Positions 56,656 through 64,000 of a DNA stretch of 64,000 bases are shown in pieces; the stretch's first letter is position 1, and each line of letters starts with the position of its first letter. Below the pieces are notes generated by a model, which was not told the origin of the DNA, searched no databases, and worked only from the letters and a program-made list of their open reading frames with translations. The stretch lies in NCBI RefSeq assembly GCF_934630535.1, contig NZ_CAKTVU010000001.1, forward strand, positions 248,001 to 312,000. The letters run 5' to 3'. The position numbers and the translations under genes are program-made. This stretch comes from an uncultured Senegalimassilia sp. Lineage in GTDB: Bacteria > Actinomycetota > Coriobacteriia > Coriobacteriales > Eggerthellaceae.

Positions 56656-58230
56656 ATGACTGACAAGAACATGTTCTGCTTCCAGTGCGAGCAGACGGCG
56701 GGATGCACCGCCTGCACCGGAGCCGCCGGCGTGTGCGGCAAGACCGCCGATGTGGCTCAGCTGCAAGATGAGCTGACCGGGGCGTTGATCGCCCTGGCTC
56801 GTGCGGAGAGCGACGGAAGGGGGGATGCCGAATCCGACGGTCTTATGCTGGAGGGCATGTTCGCCTGCGTGAGCAACGTCAGCTTCGACCCCAAGGCCAT
56901 CACCTTCCTTGAGCGCCGCGTTCGTGCGAAGGCTATCGCCCTGGGCGAATTCGATCTGTACGACATGGATCGGCTGTGGGGCGAGCAGGAGGATATCCGC
57001 AGCTTGAAGAGCCTGCTGCTTTTCGGCATGCGCGGCGTGGCAGCGTACGCCTACCATGCGCAGATGCTGGGGAAATCAGATCCCGCCGTGACGGCGTTCC
57101 TCTACGAGGGCATGAGGGCCGTCGGCTCCGACCTGGGCATGGATGAGCTGCTGCCTTTGGTTCTCAAGTGTGGCGAGGTCAACTTGGCCGCCATGGCCGC
57201 TTTGGAGGACGCGAACATCTCCGCCTACGGCAAACCCGAGCCCGCGACGGTGGAGCTCAAGGTGGAGGCGGGTCCCTTCATCGTGGTCACCGGTCACGAC
57301 TTGCACGATCTCAAGCAGCTGCTCGAACAGACAGAGGGCCGCGGCGTGAACGTGTACACCCATGGTGAGATGCTTCCCGCCAACGCCTATCCCGAGCTGC
57401 GCAAGTATCCGCACTTGAAAGGCAACTACGGCACCGCATGGCACAATCAGCGCAAGGAGTTCAAGGACCTTCCCGCGCCTATCCTATGGACGACGAACTG
57501 CCTGGTAAAGCCCGATTCCTCCTATGCCGACCGCGTGTTCACCACCGGCCCCGTGAGCTTCCCCGGTGCTCATGTGATCGTGGCTGGCGAAGATGGGAAG
57601 AAGGACTTCTCCGCCCTGATCGGCAAGGCCTTGGAGCTTGGCGGTTGGGATGCCGATCGCGCATTTTCCGGCATCAACGGCGGCACCAGCGTCACCACCG
57701 GCTTCGGCTACGATACCGTCATGGGGGTCGCCCCTGCCGTCATCGATGCGGTTAAGTCCGGCGACATCAAGCGATTCATCTTGTTGGCGGGTTGCGACGG
57801 CATGCGCAAGGAGCGCAGCTACTACACCGATTTCGCCAAGCTTGTCCCTTCCGATTCCGTCATCCTGACCCTGGCCTGCGGCAAGTATCGCTTCAACGAC
57901 CTGGATCTTGGCGATATCCACGGCATCCCGCGCTTACTGGACGTCGGCCAGTGCAACGACGCCTACGGTGCGATCAAGATCGCGCTGGCGCTGGCGGAGG
58001 CCTTCGACTGCGACTTGAACGATCTGCCTTTGTCGATGGTGCTCTCCTGGTACGAGCAGAAGGCCGTGTGCATCCTGCTCACGCTGCTGCATTTGGGTAT
58101 CAAAGGAATCTACCTGGGTCCTACGCTTCCGGCGTTTGTGAGCCCCGGTGTCCTTCAGGTGCTGGTGGACAACTACGGCATCCGCCCCATATCCACCCCC
58201 GAGGCCGACCTCGCCCAGATCATGGGCTAG
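56656..58230 (+). CDS. hcp: Hybrid cluster protein (hydroxylamine reductase / NO reductase)
   Basis: A 524-residue hybrid cluster protein. The N-terminal cluster ligands CFQCEQTAGCTACTGAAGVCG are of the class I type, and later residues include the TGHDLHDL and CDGMRKERSYYTDF stretches and ACGKYRFN, which supply hybrid-cluster ligands. Hcp reduces NO or hydroxylamine under anaerobic nitrosative stress. GGAGCG precedes ATG 56656. Its neighbour Crp/Fnr is the expected regulator. A separate Hcr reductase gene is not seen. Confidence 0.93.
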   Translation: MTDKNMFCFQCEQTAGCTACTGAAGVCGKTADVAQLQDELTGALIALARAESDGRGDAESDGLMLEGMFACVSNVSFDPKAITFLERRVRAKAIALGEFDLYDMDRLWGEQEDIRSLKSLLLFGMRGVAAYAYHAQMLGKSDPAVTAFLYEGMRAVGSDLGMDELLPLVLKCGEVNLAAMAALEDANISAYGKPEPATVELKVEAGPFIVVTGHDLHDLKQLLEQTEGRGVNVYTHGEMLPANAYPELRKYPHLKGNYGTAWHNQRKEFKDLPAPILWTTNCLVKPDSSYADRVFTTGPVSFPGAHVIVAGEDGKKDFSALIGKALELGGWDADRAFSGINGGTSVTTGFGYDTVMGVAPAVIDAVKSGDIKRFILLAGCDGMRKERSYYTDFAKLVPSDSVILTLACGKYRFNDLDLGDIHGIPRLLDVGQCNDAYGAIKIALALAEAFDCDLNDLPLSMVLSWYEQKAVCILLTLLHLGIKGIYLGPTLPAFVSPGVLQVLVDNYGIRPISTPEADLAQIMG

Positions 58231-58519
58231 CTGACTGGCAGTTTTTGCTTCGGGCGCTCGGCTCGTCGGCTGGTTCGCGAATCGCGCCTTGAACTTCGGC
58301 ATTAGCGAACGCGAGCGGAAGCAAGGTTCGTGATTGCCGACTCCCCGTTGAAGCGTGGTTGGGGCGATTCGAATTGTTCGCCCTTTCCCTCTTATATGAG
58401 GATTAATGCACCCTACGCACCAAGATGCCCATTGATAGCCCACCCCTATTCATCAGAAAATGACTAGTGTGGAAATATTCACTATGTGTTGAGTAAAACA
58501 CGTAAGGGGAGGATGCGGA

Positions 58520-59947
58520 ATGAAGGCTACGGATCAGATTAAGCGCGCTGCGATGATGAAAACCATCGGATATCTTCTCGATGATCCCGAGAGGAACATC
58601 GTCAAGATCATGGACATGGTCGACAAGGTTGCCCCTGCCGATTTGTTCCCGTCTCAGCGCAAGGCGTTTCGCGGGGCGATCGATTCCAAGAACAACTGGT
58701 ATCAGCTCATCATGCGCGTTATGGACCTGAATCCCGAAGTGCGCGACGATCTTATCAAGAACCTTATCGTGGATGGCAACCTTATGGCGTGGCCGCGTCA
58801 GGAGGAGATGCGCAAGCAGCACCAATGCAATATCCCTTGGGCGATCCTGCTCGACCCGACCAGCGCCTGCAACCTGCACTGCACCGGCTGCTGGGCTGCC
58901 GAGTACGGGCACAAGCTGAACCTTTCGTACGAAGATATCGACTCCATCATCAACCAGGGCGTGGAGCTTGGCATCCATATTTACATCTACACCGGCGGAG
59001 AGCCGTTGGTGCGCAAGAAGGACCTCATCCGCCTGTGCGAAGCGCATCCCGACTGCAGCTTTTTGTGTTTCACGAACTCCACCCTTATCGATGAGGAGTT
59101 CTGCCAGGATATGATCCGCGTCAAGAACTTCGTGCCGGCGATCAGCGCCGAGGGGTCCGAGGAGACGACGGACGCGCGACGCGGCGAGGGCGTTTACCAG
59201 AAGGTCAGCCATGCCATGGCGCTGCTTCGCGAGTATGGCTTGCCTTTCGGGGTGTCGGCCTGCATAACCAGCGCCAATGCCGACACGGTGGGTTCCGAGG
59301 AGTTCATTGACTGGATGATCGACCAGGGCGCCCTGTTCTGCTGGGTGTTCAATTACATGCCGGTGGGTATGGCGTCCCCGGCGGATTTGATGCTTACCGT
59401 TGAGCAGCGCGAGCGCATGTACCGCTTCGTTCGCGAGATGCGCGAGAAGAAGCCGCTGTTCCTCATGGACTTCCAAAACGACGGCGAGTTCGTGGGCGGC
59501 TGCATTGCGGGCGGTCGACGCTACCTGCACATTAACGCGGCGGGAGACGTTGAGCCTTGCGTGTTCATTCATTATTCGAACGCCAACATCCACGATATGT
59601 CGCTGTTGGAATGCCTCAAATCGCCCATTTTCATGCAGTACTACGAGGGGCAGCCGTTCAACGACAACCTGTTGCGCCCCTGTCCGATGCTGGAGAACCC
59701 GCAGGCTCTTGAGTCGATGGTCGAGAAGTCCGGTGCGAAGTGCACCGACTTGCAGGAGGAGGAGCCCGTCGAGCACCTGTGCGGGAAATGCAAGGATTTC
59801 GCTCAGGAATGGGCACCCGTGGCGGAGAAGCTGTGGGAAAACCCGGCTGATCCGCGTTACCCCTATCGAAGGGACATCACTGCGAACATGGCCGACACCG
59901 ACAAAGAAAAGTTCGAGAAGCAAAACAGGAAGTTTGCTCGACTGTAG
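58520..59947 (+). CDS. Radical SAM/SPASM-type protein
   Basis: A 475-residue radical SAM enzyme. An N-terminal helical part of about 110 residues precedes the cluster motif TSACNLHCTGCWAA (about residue 116), with the GGEPLVRKKD motif near 160. The C-terminus has more Cys (GGCIAGGRRYLHINAAGDVEPCVF, RPCPML, LCGKCKD), typical of a SPASM-like auxiliary cluster. The substrate is unknown. GGGGAGG seven bases before ATG 58520 supports the start. It follows hcp after 289 bp and ends in a terminator. Confidence 0.85.
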   Translation: MKATDQIKRAAMMKTIGYLLDDPERNIVKIMDMVDKVAPADLFPSQRKAFRGAIDSKNNWYQLIMRVMDLNPEVRDDLIKNLIVDGNLMAWPRQEEMRKQHQCNIPWAILLDPTSACNLHCTGCWAAEYGHKLNLSYEDIDSIINQGVELGIHIYIYTGGEPLVRKKDLIRLCEAHPDCSFLCFTNSTLIDEEFCQDMIRVKNFVPAISAEGSEETTDARRGEGVYQKVSHAMALLREYGLPFGVSACITSANADTVGSEEFIDWMIDQGALFCWVFNYMPVGMASPADLMLTVEQRERMYRFVREMREKKPLFLMDFQNDGEFVGGCIAGGRRYLHINAAGDVEPCVFIHYSNANIHDMSLLECLKSPIFMQYYEGQPFNDNLLRPCPMLENPQALESMVEKSGAKCTDLQEEEPVEHLCGKCKDFAQEWAPVAEKLWENPADPRYPYRRDITANMADTDKEKFEKQNRKFARL

Positions 59948-59957
59948 CCTTGCGAGC

Positions 59958-59992
59958 GCGAAGGGGAAGGTGTTTGGTGTCTTTCCCTTCGC
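59958..59992 (+). terminator. Terminator after the radical SAM gene
   Basis: A 12-bp stem with one G-T pair (GCGAAGGGGAAG / CTTTCCCTTCGC) around an 11-base loop, shortly after the stop codon. Confidence 0.65.
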
Positions 59993-60081
59993 GAAAGGCC
60001 GGGCATGAACCGAGAGCTGCGGACGCGGGTCGTCGGAGGCGTTTGCCGAGGGTGTCGAAGGATTCGCAATAGATTTGCTGC

Positions 60082-60126
60082 AATGGGCTGACACCGGAAT
60101 TATCCGGGGCCAGCCCATTTCGTTTT
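60082..60126. terminator. Second stem-loop with T-rich tail
   Basis: AATGGGCTG ... CAGCCCATT enclosing CCGG/CCGG, then TTCGTTTTA. It may back up the previous terminator or stop readthrough toward the adhesin. Confidence 0.6.
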
Positions 60127-60685
60127 ACCCCGATGTCCCTCGTGCTCAGCTGATCGCGCAGACGCTTAAGCAACCTTGCCGCGGCTTGAACGGAGACGGT
60201 GCGAACAGTGCTACGTCCCCTGTTCGCCTTGTGGAAATGCGGACCCCCCTGACATTTAGCATCGATTCATCTTCCTGGTGGTTGCGTAATCGCATGGTGC
60301 GCGTTGGCTGCGATGTCGTGGCTTTCGGTGCCGTTTCGTATAGTTCACCGTAATGTGTCAGCCGAAAATGGATGCTATCGTTCGCTAATTTGCTTGACAA
60401 AAGGGCTAATCAGGCTGATTTGCGTGATGGGATCTTGCTTGGTGCCTCCTGAGCCATGAAACACGACCTTGACTGTGCCTGGTTTATTTCAATGCTACAG
60501 AGTTTGTCCATATCTCCTTCAGGGGGACTCTCTTCTTTGCCAAAGCTGTCAATAGGAGTGATATTTTGCACCTTTGATGATGATAATAAGTCAGGGGGGT
60601 ACTTTGTGGTAAAAGAACTGATGCCCTCGGTGTTCCGGGGATAATTGCAAAGGATCCATGCCTTCGAGCTTTGGTGGGTGTGATT
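60127..60685. other. 560-bp AT-richer region upstream of the adhesin
   Basis: No gene is seen. A TTGACA (60394-60399) lacks a fitting -10. A GATAAT (60640-60645) is a weak -10 candidate, followed by AAAGGA. Confidence 0.5.
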
Positions 60686-63600
60686 ATGGTAAAAAGACGA
60701 GATCGCTCTATATGCTGCATTTTGTGTGCCGCTCTCGCCGTTGTTGTGGCGTTTTGCTTTTGCGACGTTGCGTCCCCCTGTTCGCGCTGAAGGGGCTCAG
60801 GAGGCGTCGGCGTCGATCCCGATTAACAAGGATACGGCGACCGTTAAGGTCGAGCTGTACACCGACGAGTACCACAACAATCCGCTTGAAGGCGCCGTGA
60901 CGTCCGCCACGCATTTATACGGAGCCTTCTCGGCGCACTTCCTGCACGGCAAGGCGCCCTCTGTTGGCAACGAAGTCGCCGTGTATTATTTCCCCGATTC
61001 CATCGTCGTTGACAACAACGATGGCGGCGACCTTATAGCGGGATCGGGTGCCGACGCCGTTATAGCCGGCACGTGGAAAATCAAGGACAATAAGGCTATC
61101 TTCACGTTTAACGAGAGCTGGCTTAAGACCAATCCCGCGGACGTTTATGTTGCGGCGGATTTCTCGTTCGAGCTTGCGAATAAGAACACCGGTTCAGGCG
61201 GCAACGCGATCGTCGAGTTTCCCGGCGCGGGGTCGATTCAGATTCCCACCAAGGACGGCAACGTTACGGGGACGAAGACGGGCGTCTTCTCCCAAGGCGC
61301 CGATGGTGTGGCCAAGGTTACCTGGACCGTGAACCTGAGCGTTGAATCGTTCGCCACGAACGTCAAGTTCGTCGACACGCTCGGCGACAACTTCAGCTTC
61401 GTGGACGGCAGCTTCATGCTCGACGGCAAGAAGCTCGATCCTCAGCCGACGATTGACGGTCAGAGTGCGATCCTTGAGAGTCTGGGCAACCTTTCTCAAG
61501 GCGACCACACGATCACCTATGAAACGGTGCTGAAGAGCGGCGTTTCCGCGAACAACGGCGAATTTATCGACAAGCAGGAGGCCTCCAAAAACACGGCGAC
61601 GTGGGAGTGGGGCGGTGTCGGCGATCGCCAGAACGGCACGGTTACGGCTGCCCCCGGTAAATTCCGCTACGACATGATCGGCAAGTCCAACGGCTCGGGC
61701 ACGCCGTCCGACATCACGTGGACGGTCACGCTCAATCAAGGCGAGCTCAAGGCCGACATGAGCGGCTACAAGTTCACCGATACGCTGGATGCTAAGCAGG
61801 CGTATACGGGCAGCTACACGGTTTACAAGGGCAGCTCGGGGTCGCAGGTTCTTGCGACCGGCGCGCTTGATCCGTCGCAGAGTTCGTTTACCTATACGTT
61901 CCCGACCGACCTTGTCGACAAGTATGCCACCTACCGTATCGTCTATCACACCAAGATGAACGATACGAGCTCGTACGACACCGTGCGCAACGACGCGACC
62001 ATCGAGCGCGAGGGCTCCGTTTCGGGTTCTGATGACGGCAGGTTCACGCCGCAGCTGGTGGGCACGCCGATCACCAAGAGGCTCGTGAGCTCTGACGAAG
62101 CCGCAACGACGGGAAGGGCGACGTGGGAGACGCGCGTCGCGCTGAAGGCGATCGTCAATGCGGTTAACCCCAAAACAGTGACGGTAAAGGACACGTTTCA
62201 GACGGCGTGGAAGCAGAATATCGATGTCGACGTAGACTCCATTACCATCAAAATCGGCGAAACCGTGCTAGAGCGGGGGCAGAACGCCGATTGGAAGTTA
62301 ACGGCCAACTGGTCGGTTGGTGAAACGAAGAGAAACTTTAACCTTGACATATATGTCAACGACAAAGTCAAGGCGGCCCTCGAGAACGAGGACTATGCCG
62401 TCATCACATACGCCACCACATCCGATGCATTGCCGGGTTGGTACTCGAACTTCGCATCGGTCAGCGTCAACGGCAAGGCATACCTCACGAACCCTATCTA
62501 TTACTACCTTGATCAAGAAACGACGCCTGCGGTCGAGAAGCCGGAAGCGGAGTCGAAAGTCGTTTGGGACGAGGGCTTCGATTGGAGCGCCGTTGATGGC
62601 TCGAACGAGAAGGGCGCATGGGTTGTCGACTGGACGGTGTACGCGAATCGCCAGAAGAGCGCGGCGGGGGAGTATTACGGAGCCGGAAAGCTGGGCGGCG
62701 CACCGCTGAACATCATCGATGCCCTTCCGGACGGTATGAGCTATGTTTCGGGTTCGGCCAAGTTCACGCTGGTGCAGAACACCTACGATAAGCATACGGG
62801 GTATTATGGCGGGAATGAAAGTAGAACAGTTGTCACCGACCGGCAGCTTGCCGCCGACAACGTGAGCAGCAACGGCAACACGGTCACCTTCTCCATTCCT
62901 ACCACGGCGCTTGGCAACTATGCCGGCTACGCGAAGCTGACGTACAAGACCGCGGTCAAGCGCGGCGCGCTCGATGTCTCCAAGAACGAGACGATGTTCA
63001 CCAACTCGGCCAGCGCCGAGTCGGGAAGCAAGACGTTCGATTCCGGCAGCGGCACCGTCACCATCAAGAACAACGTGCTTGAAAAAACCGGCGCGCAGGT
63101 GGATAACAGCAACCGCATCAAGTACACCATCTTGGTCAACGAGTCGGCCGTCGACCTTATGCGCACAAGCGATTTCCTGGAGCTTGTCGACACCATGGAT
63201 GCCAAATGCACGTTGGTGCCGTCGACGCTGAAGGTTTACGAATGGGGCAACGGTACTTGGCAACTGCTGGACGATAGCGCCTATTCGTCGAAGATGGAGC
63301 AGGTCGACGGCAGCGCCGGTACGTGCACAAAGCTGACCCTCAATGTGCCCGATGAGAAATACCTTAAGGTCGAGTATGAGGTCATCCCAAGCGGAAACCC
63401 TGGCGATCAGGTTTCCCTTTCCAACACTGCCAAGCTTACGGGAGTGGTGGAAGGCGACGCGACCGATGCTCGAACCTGGACCGTTAAGAAAGTCTCGGCC
63501 AGCGCGGGCGGCAACGGCTACGGCATCACGATGACCAAGTACGACGCACAGCAGGTTGGCGCAACGCTTGAGGGCGCGGAGTTCACCCTTTATAGCGTGA

Positions 63601-64000
63601 AGATGGACCAGGCTGAGACGGCGGGCGTGGAGAGCGCCAGAACGCTGTTCGGCACTGCTCAGACCAATGCCGATGGCAGGATCTCGTTTGGTGCGGAAGG
63701 CCACGCAATGAGCAATTGCACGCTCTACCAGCTTGTGGAGTCGAAGGCGCCCGACGGCTATGCCGCGGCAGAACCCAAGTGGATCATGCTCAAGGGCAAT
63801 GCGAGCGACGAGCATTACCAAGCCGCGCTCGAAAAGGCGAAGGCCATCGTTGGCGACGCGGAGATCATCGGCGATGACAAGAAGGACGAGATTTGGGTGT
63901 ACGACAACCGTTTGACGGGATCTGCGGTCATCAAAGCGAAGAAGGTGCTCAAAGGCGGCACCTTCAAGGCGGGGCAGTTCTCGTTCGCGCTCAAGGACGG
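60686..64000 (+). CDS. Large isopeptide-domain surface adhesin (fimbrial type), frame break in the signal peptide, 3' truncated
   Basis: A signal peptide starts at ATG 60686: MVKRRDRSICCILCAALAVV and onward to DVAS. That frame stops at 60788. The mature part lies one base over, open from 60693 to the window end (over 1060 codons), reading PVRAEGAQEASASIP. The frames meet at a C5 tract (60774-60778); removing one C gives ASPVRA|EGAQ, a textbook signal-peptidase site. Downstream are repeated isopeptide/DUF11-like beta domains (TWTVNLSVESF, ITWTVTLNQGEL), a Cna-B/SpaA domain (LEGAEFTLYSV ... LYQLVESKAPDGY, about 63530-63770) and an FctA-type pilin domain (LKGGTFKAGQFSFALKD). An LPXTG end is expected beyond the window. 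Confidence 0.82.

Noticed and set aside
60658..60900. ATG 60658 as start of the adhesin (good AAAGGA upstream)
   Set aside because: That frame gives an Arg-rich sequence with no signal peptide and stops at 60900; the frame of ATG 60686 gives a normal signal peptide.
62298..63821. A 507-codon open frame on the minus strand near the right edge
   Set aside because: It is the antisense shadow of the adhesin, whose plus-strand frame has clear Cna/FctA domains and is simply open at the window end.
1..64000. tRNA, rRNA or CRISPR arrays
   Set aside because: No cloverleaf with T-loop GTTCRA and CCA end, no rRNA-like sequence, and no short regularly spaced identical repeats were found by reading.

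Overview
This 64 kb window is a GC-rich, densely coding chromosomal segment of a Gram-positive anaerobe. Several traits together fit the Coriobacteriia, probably an Eggerthellaceae-type gut bacterium: diaminopimelate dehydrogenase, class III fructose-bisphosphatase, a hybrid cluster protein, lipoproteins with a normal lipobox, a pilin/adhesin with isopeptide (FctA/Cna) domains, and many molybdo- and Fe-S enzymes. The taxon is inferred; no rRNA or tRNA gene is present to confirm it.

Layout. 0-9 kb: the 3' end of an AddA-like helicase-nuclease, a Cys-less ArsC-like protein, a PAP2 phosphatase, a NUDIX hydrolase, a YbjQ protein, an amidase lipoprotein, a zinc-ribbon/VWA/YARHG surface protein, a TatD-linked radical SAM protein and a pyridoxamine kinase. 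9-23 kb: a sodium-neurotransmitter-type symporter, a polymer-forming (bactofilin-like) membrane protein, a LysR regulator, RsmJ, the MtnN-LuxS pair of the activated methyl cycle, FBPase, a PiT phosphate transporter, a lipoprotein, an overlapping ClC/K+ channel pair and an MFS exporter. 23-31 kb: Ung, a hybrid histidine kinase carrying a GGDEF domain, a MetE-like methyltransferase, a second LysR and Ddh.

31-41.6 kb is a purine/molybdenum-hydroxylase island: an NCS2 permease behind a structured leader, a MocA-like nucleotidyltransferase, a three-subunit molybdopterin dehydrogenase (FAD, 2Fe-2S, Mo), the maturation genes yqeC, yqeB and xdhC, then TetR and a multi-pass DUF5692-like membrane protein with a small paralogous protein beside it. 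YqeB and YqeC point to the labile-selenium purine hydroxylase type. A modABC-modD molybdate locus at 50-53.4 kb would supply the metal. 42-49.7 kb holds a triple-RidA protein, DegV, a DUF/XRE pair, a degenerate Abi remnant, a GyrI-like protein, a stand-alone GMP synthase PPase subunit and an Fe-S aldo/keto reductase with lost catalytic residues.

53.4-60 kb: a Fic gene that looks like an insertion between copies of the modD 3' end, GtrA, glyoxalase, a Crp/Fnr regulator divergent from hcp, and a radical SAM/SPASM protein. The last 3.3 kb is the start of a very large isopeptide adhesin that runs off the window. Its signal peptide and mature part are in different frames, offset by one base at a C5 tract.

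The points most worth checking are that adhesin frame break, the repeat-flanked Fic cassette, two matching triple 11-bp operator arrays in front of the PAP2 and bactofilin-like genes, the hairpin leader of the purine permease, the triple-RidA fusion and the channel-like ClC/K+ pair.
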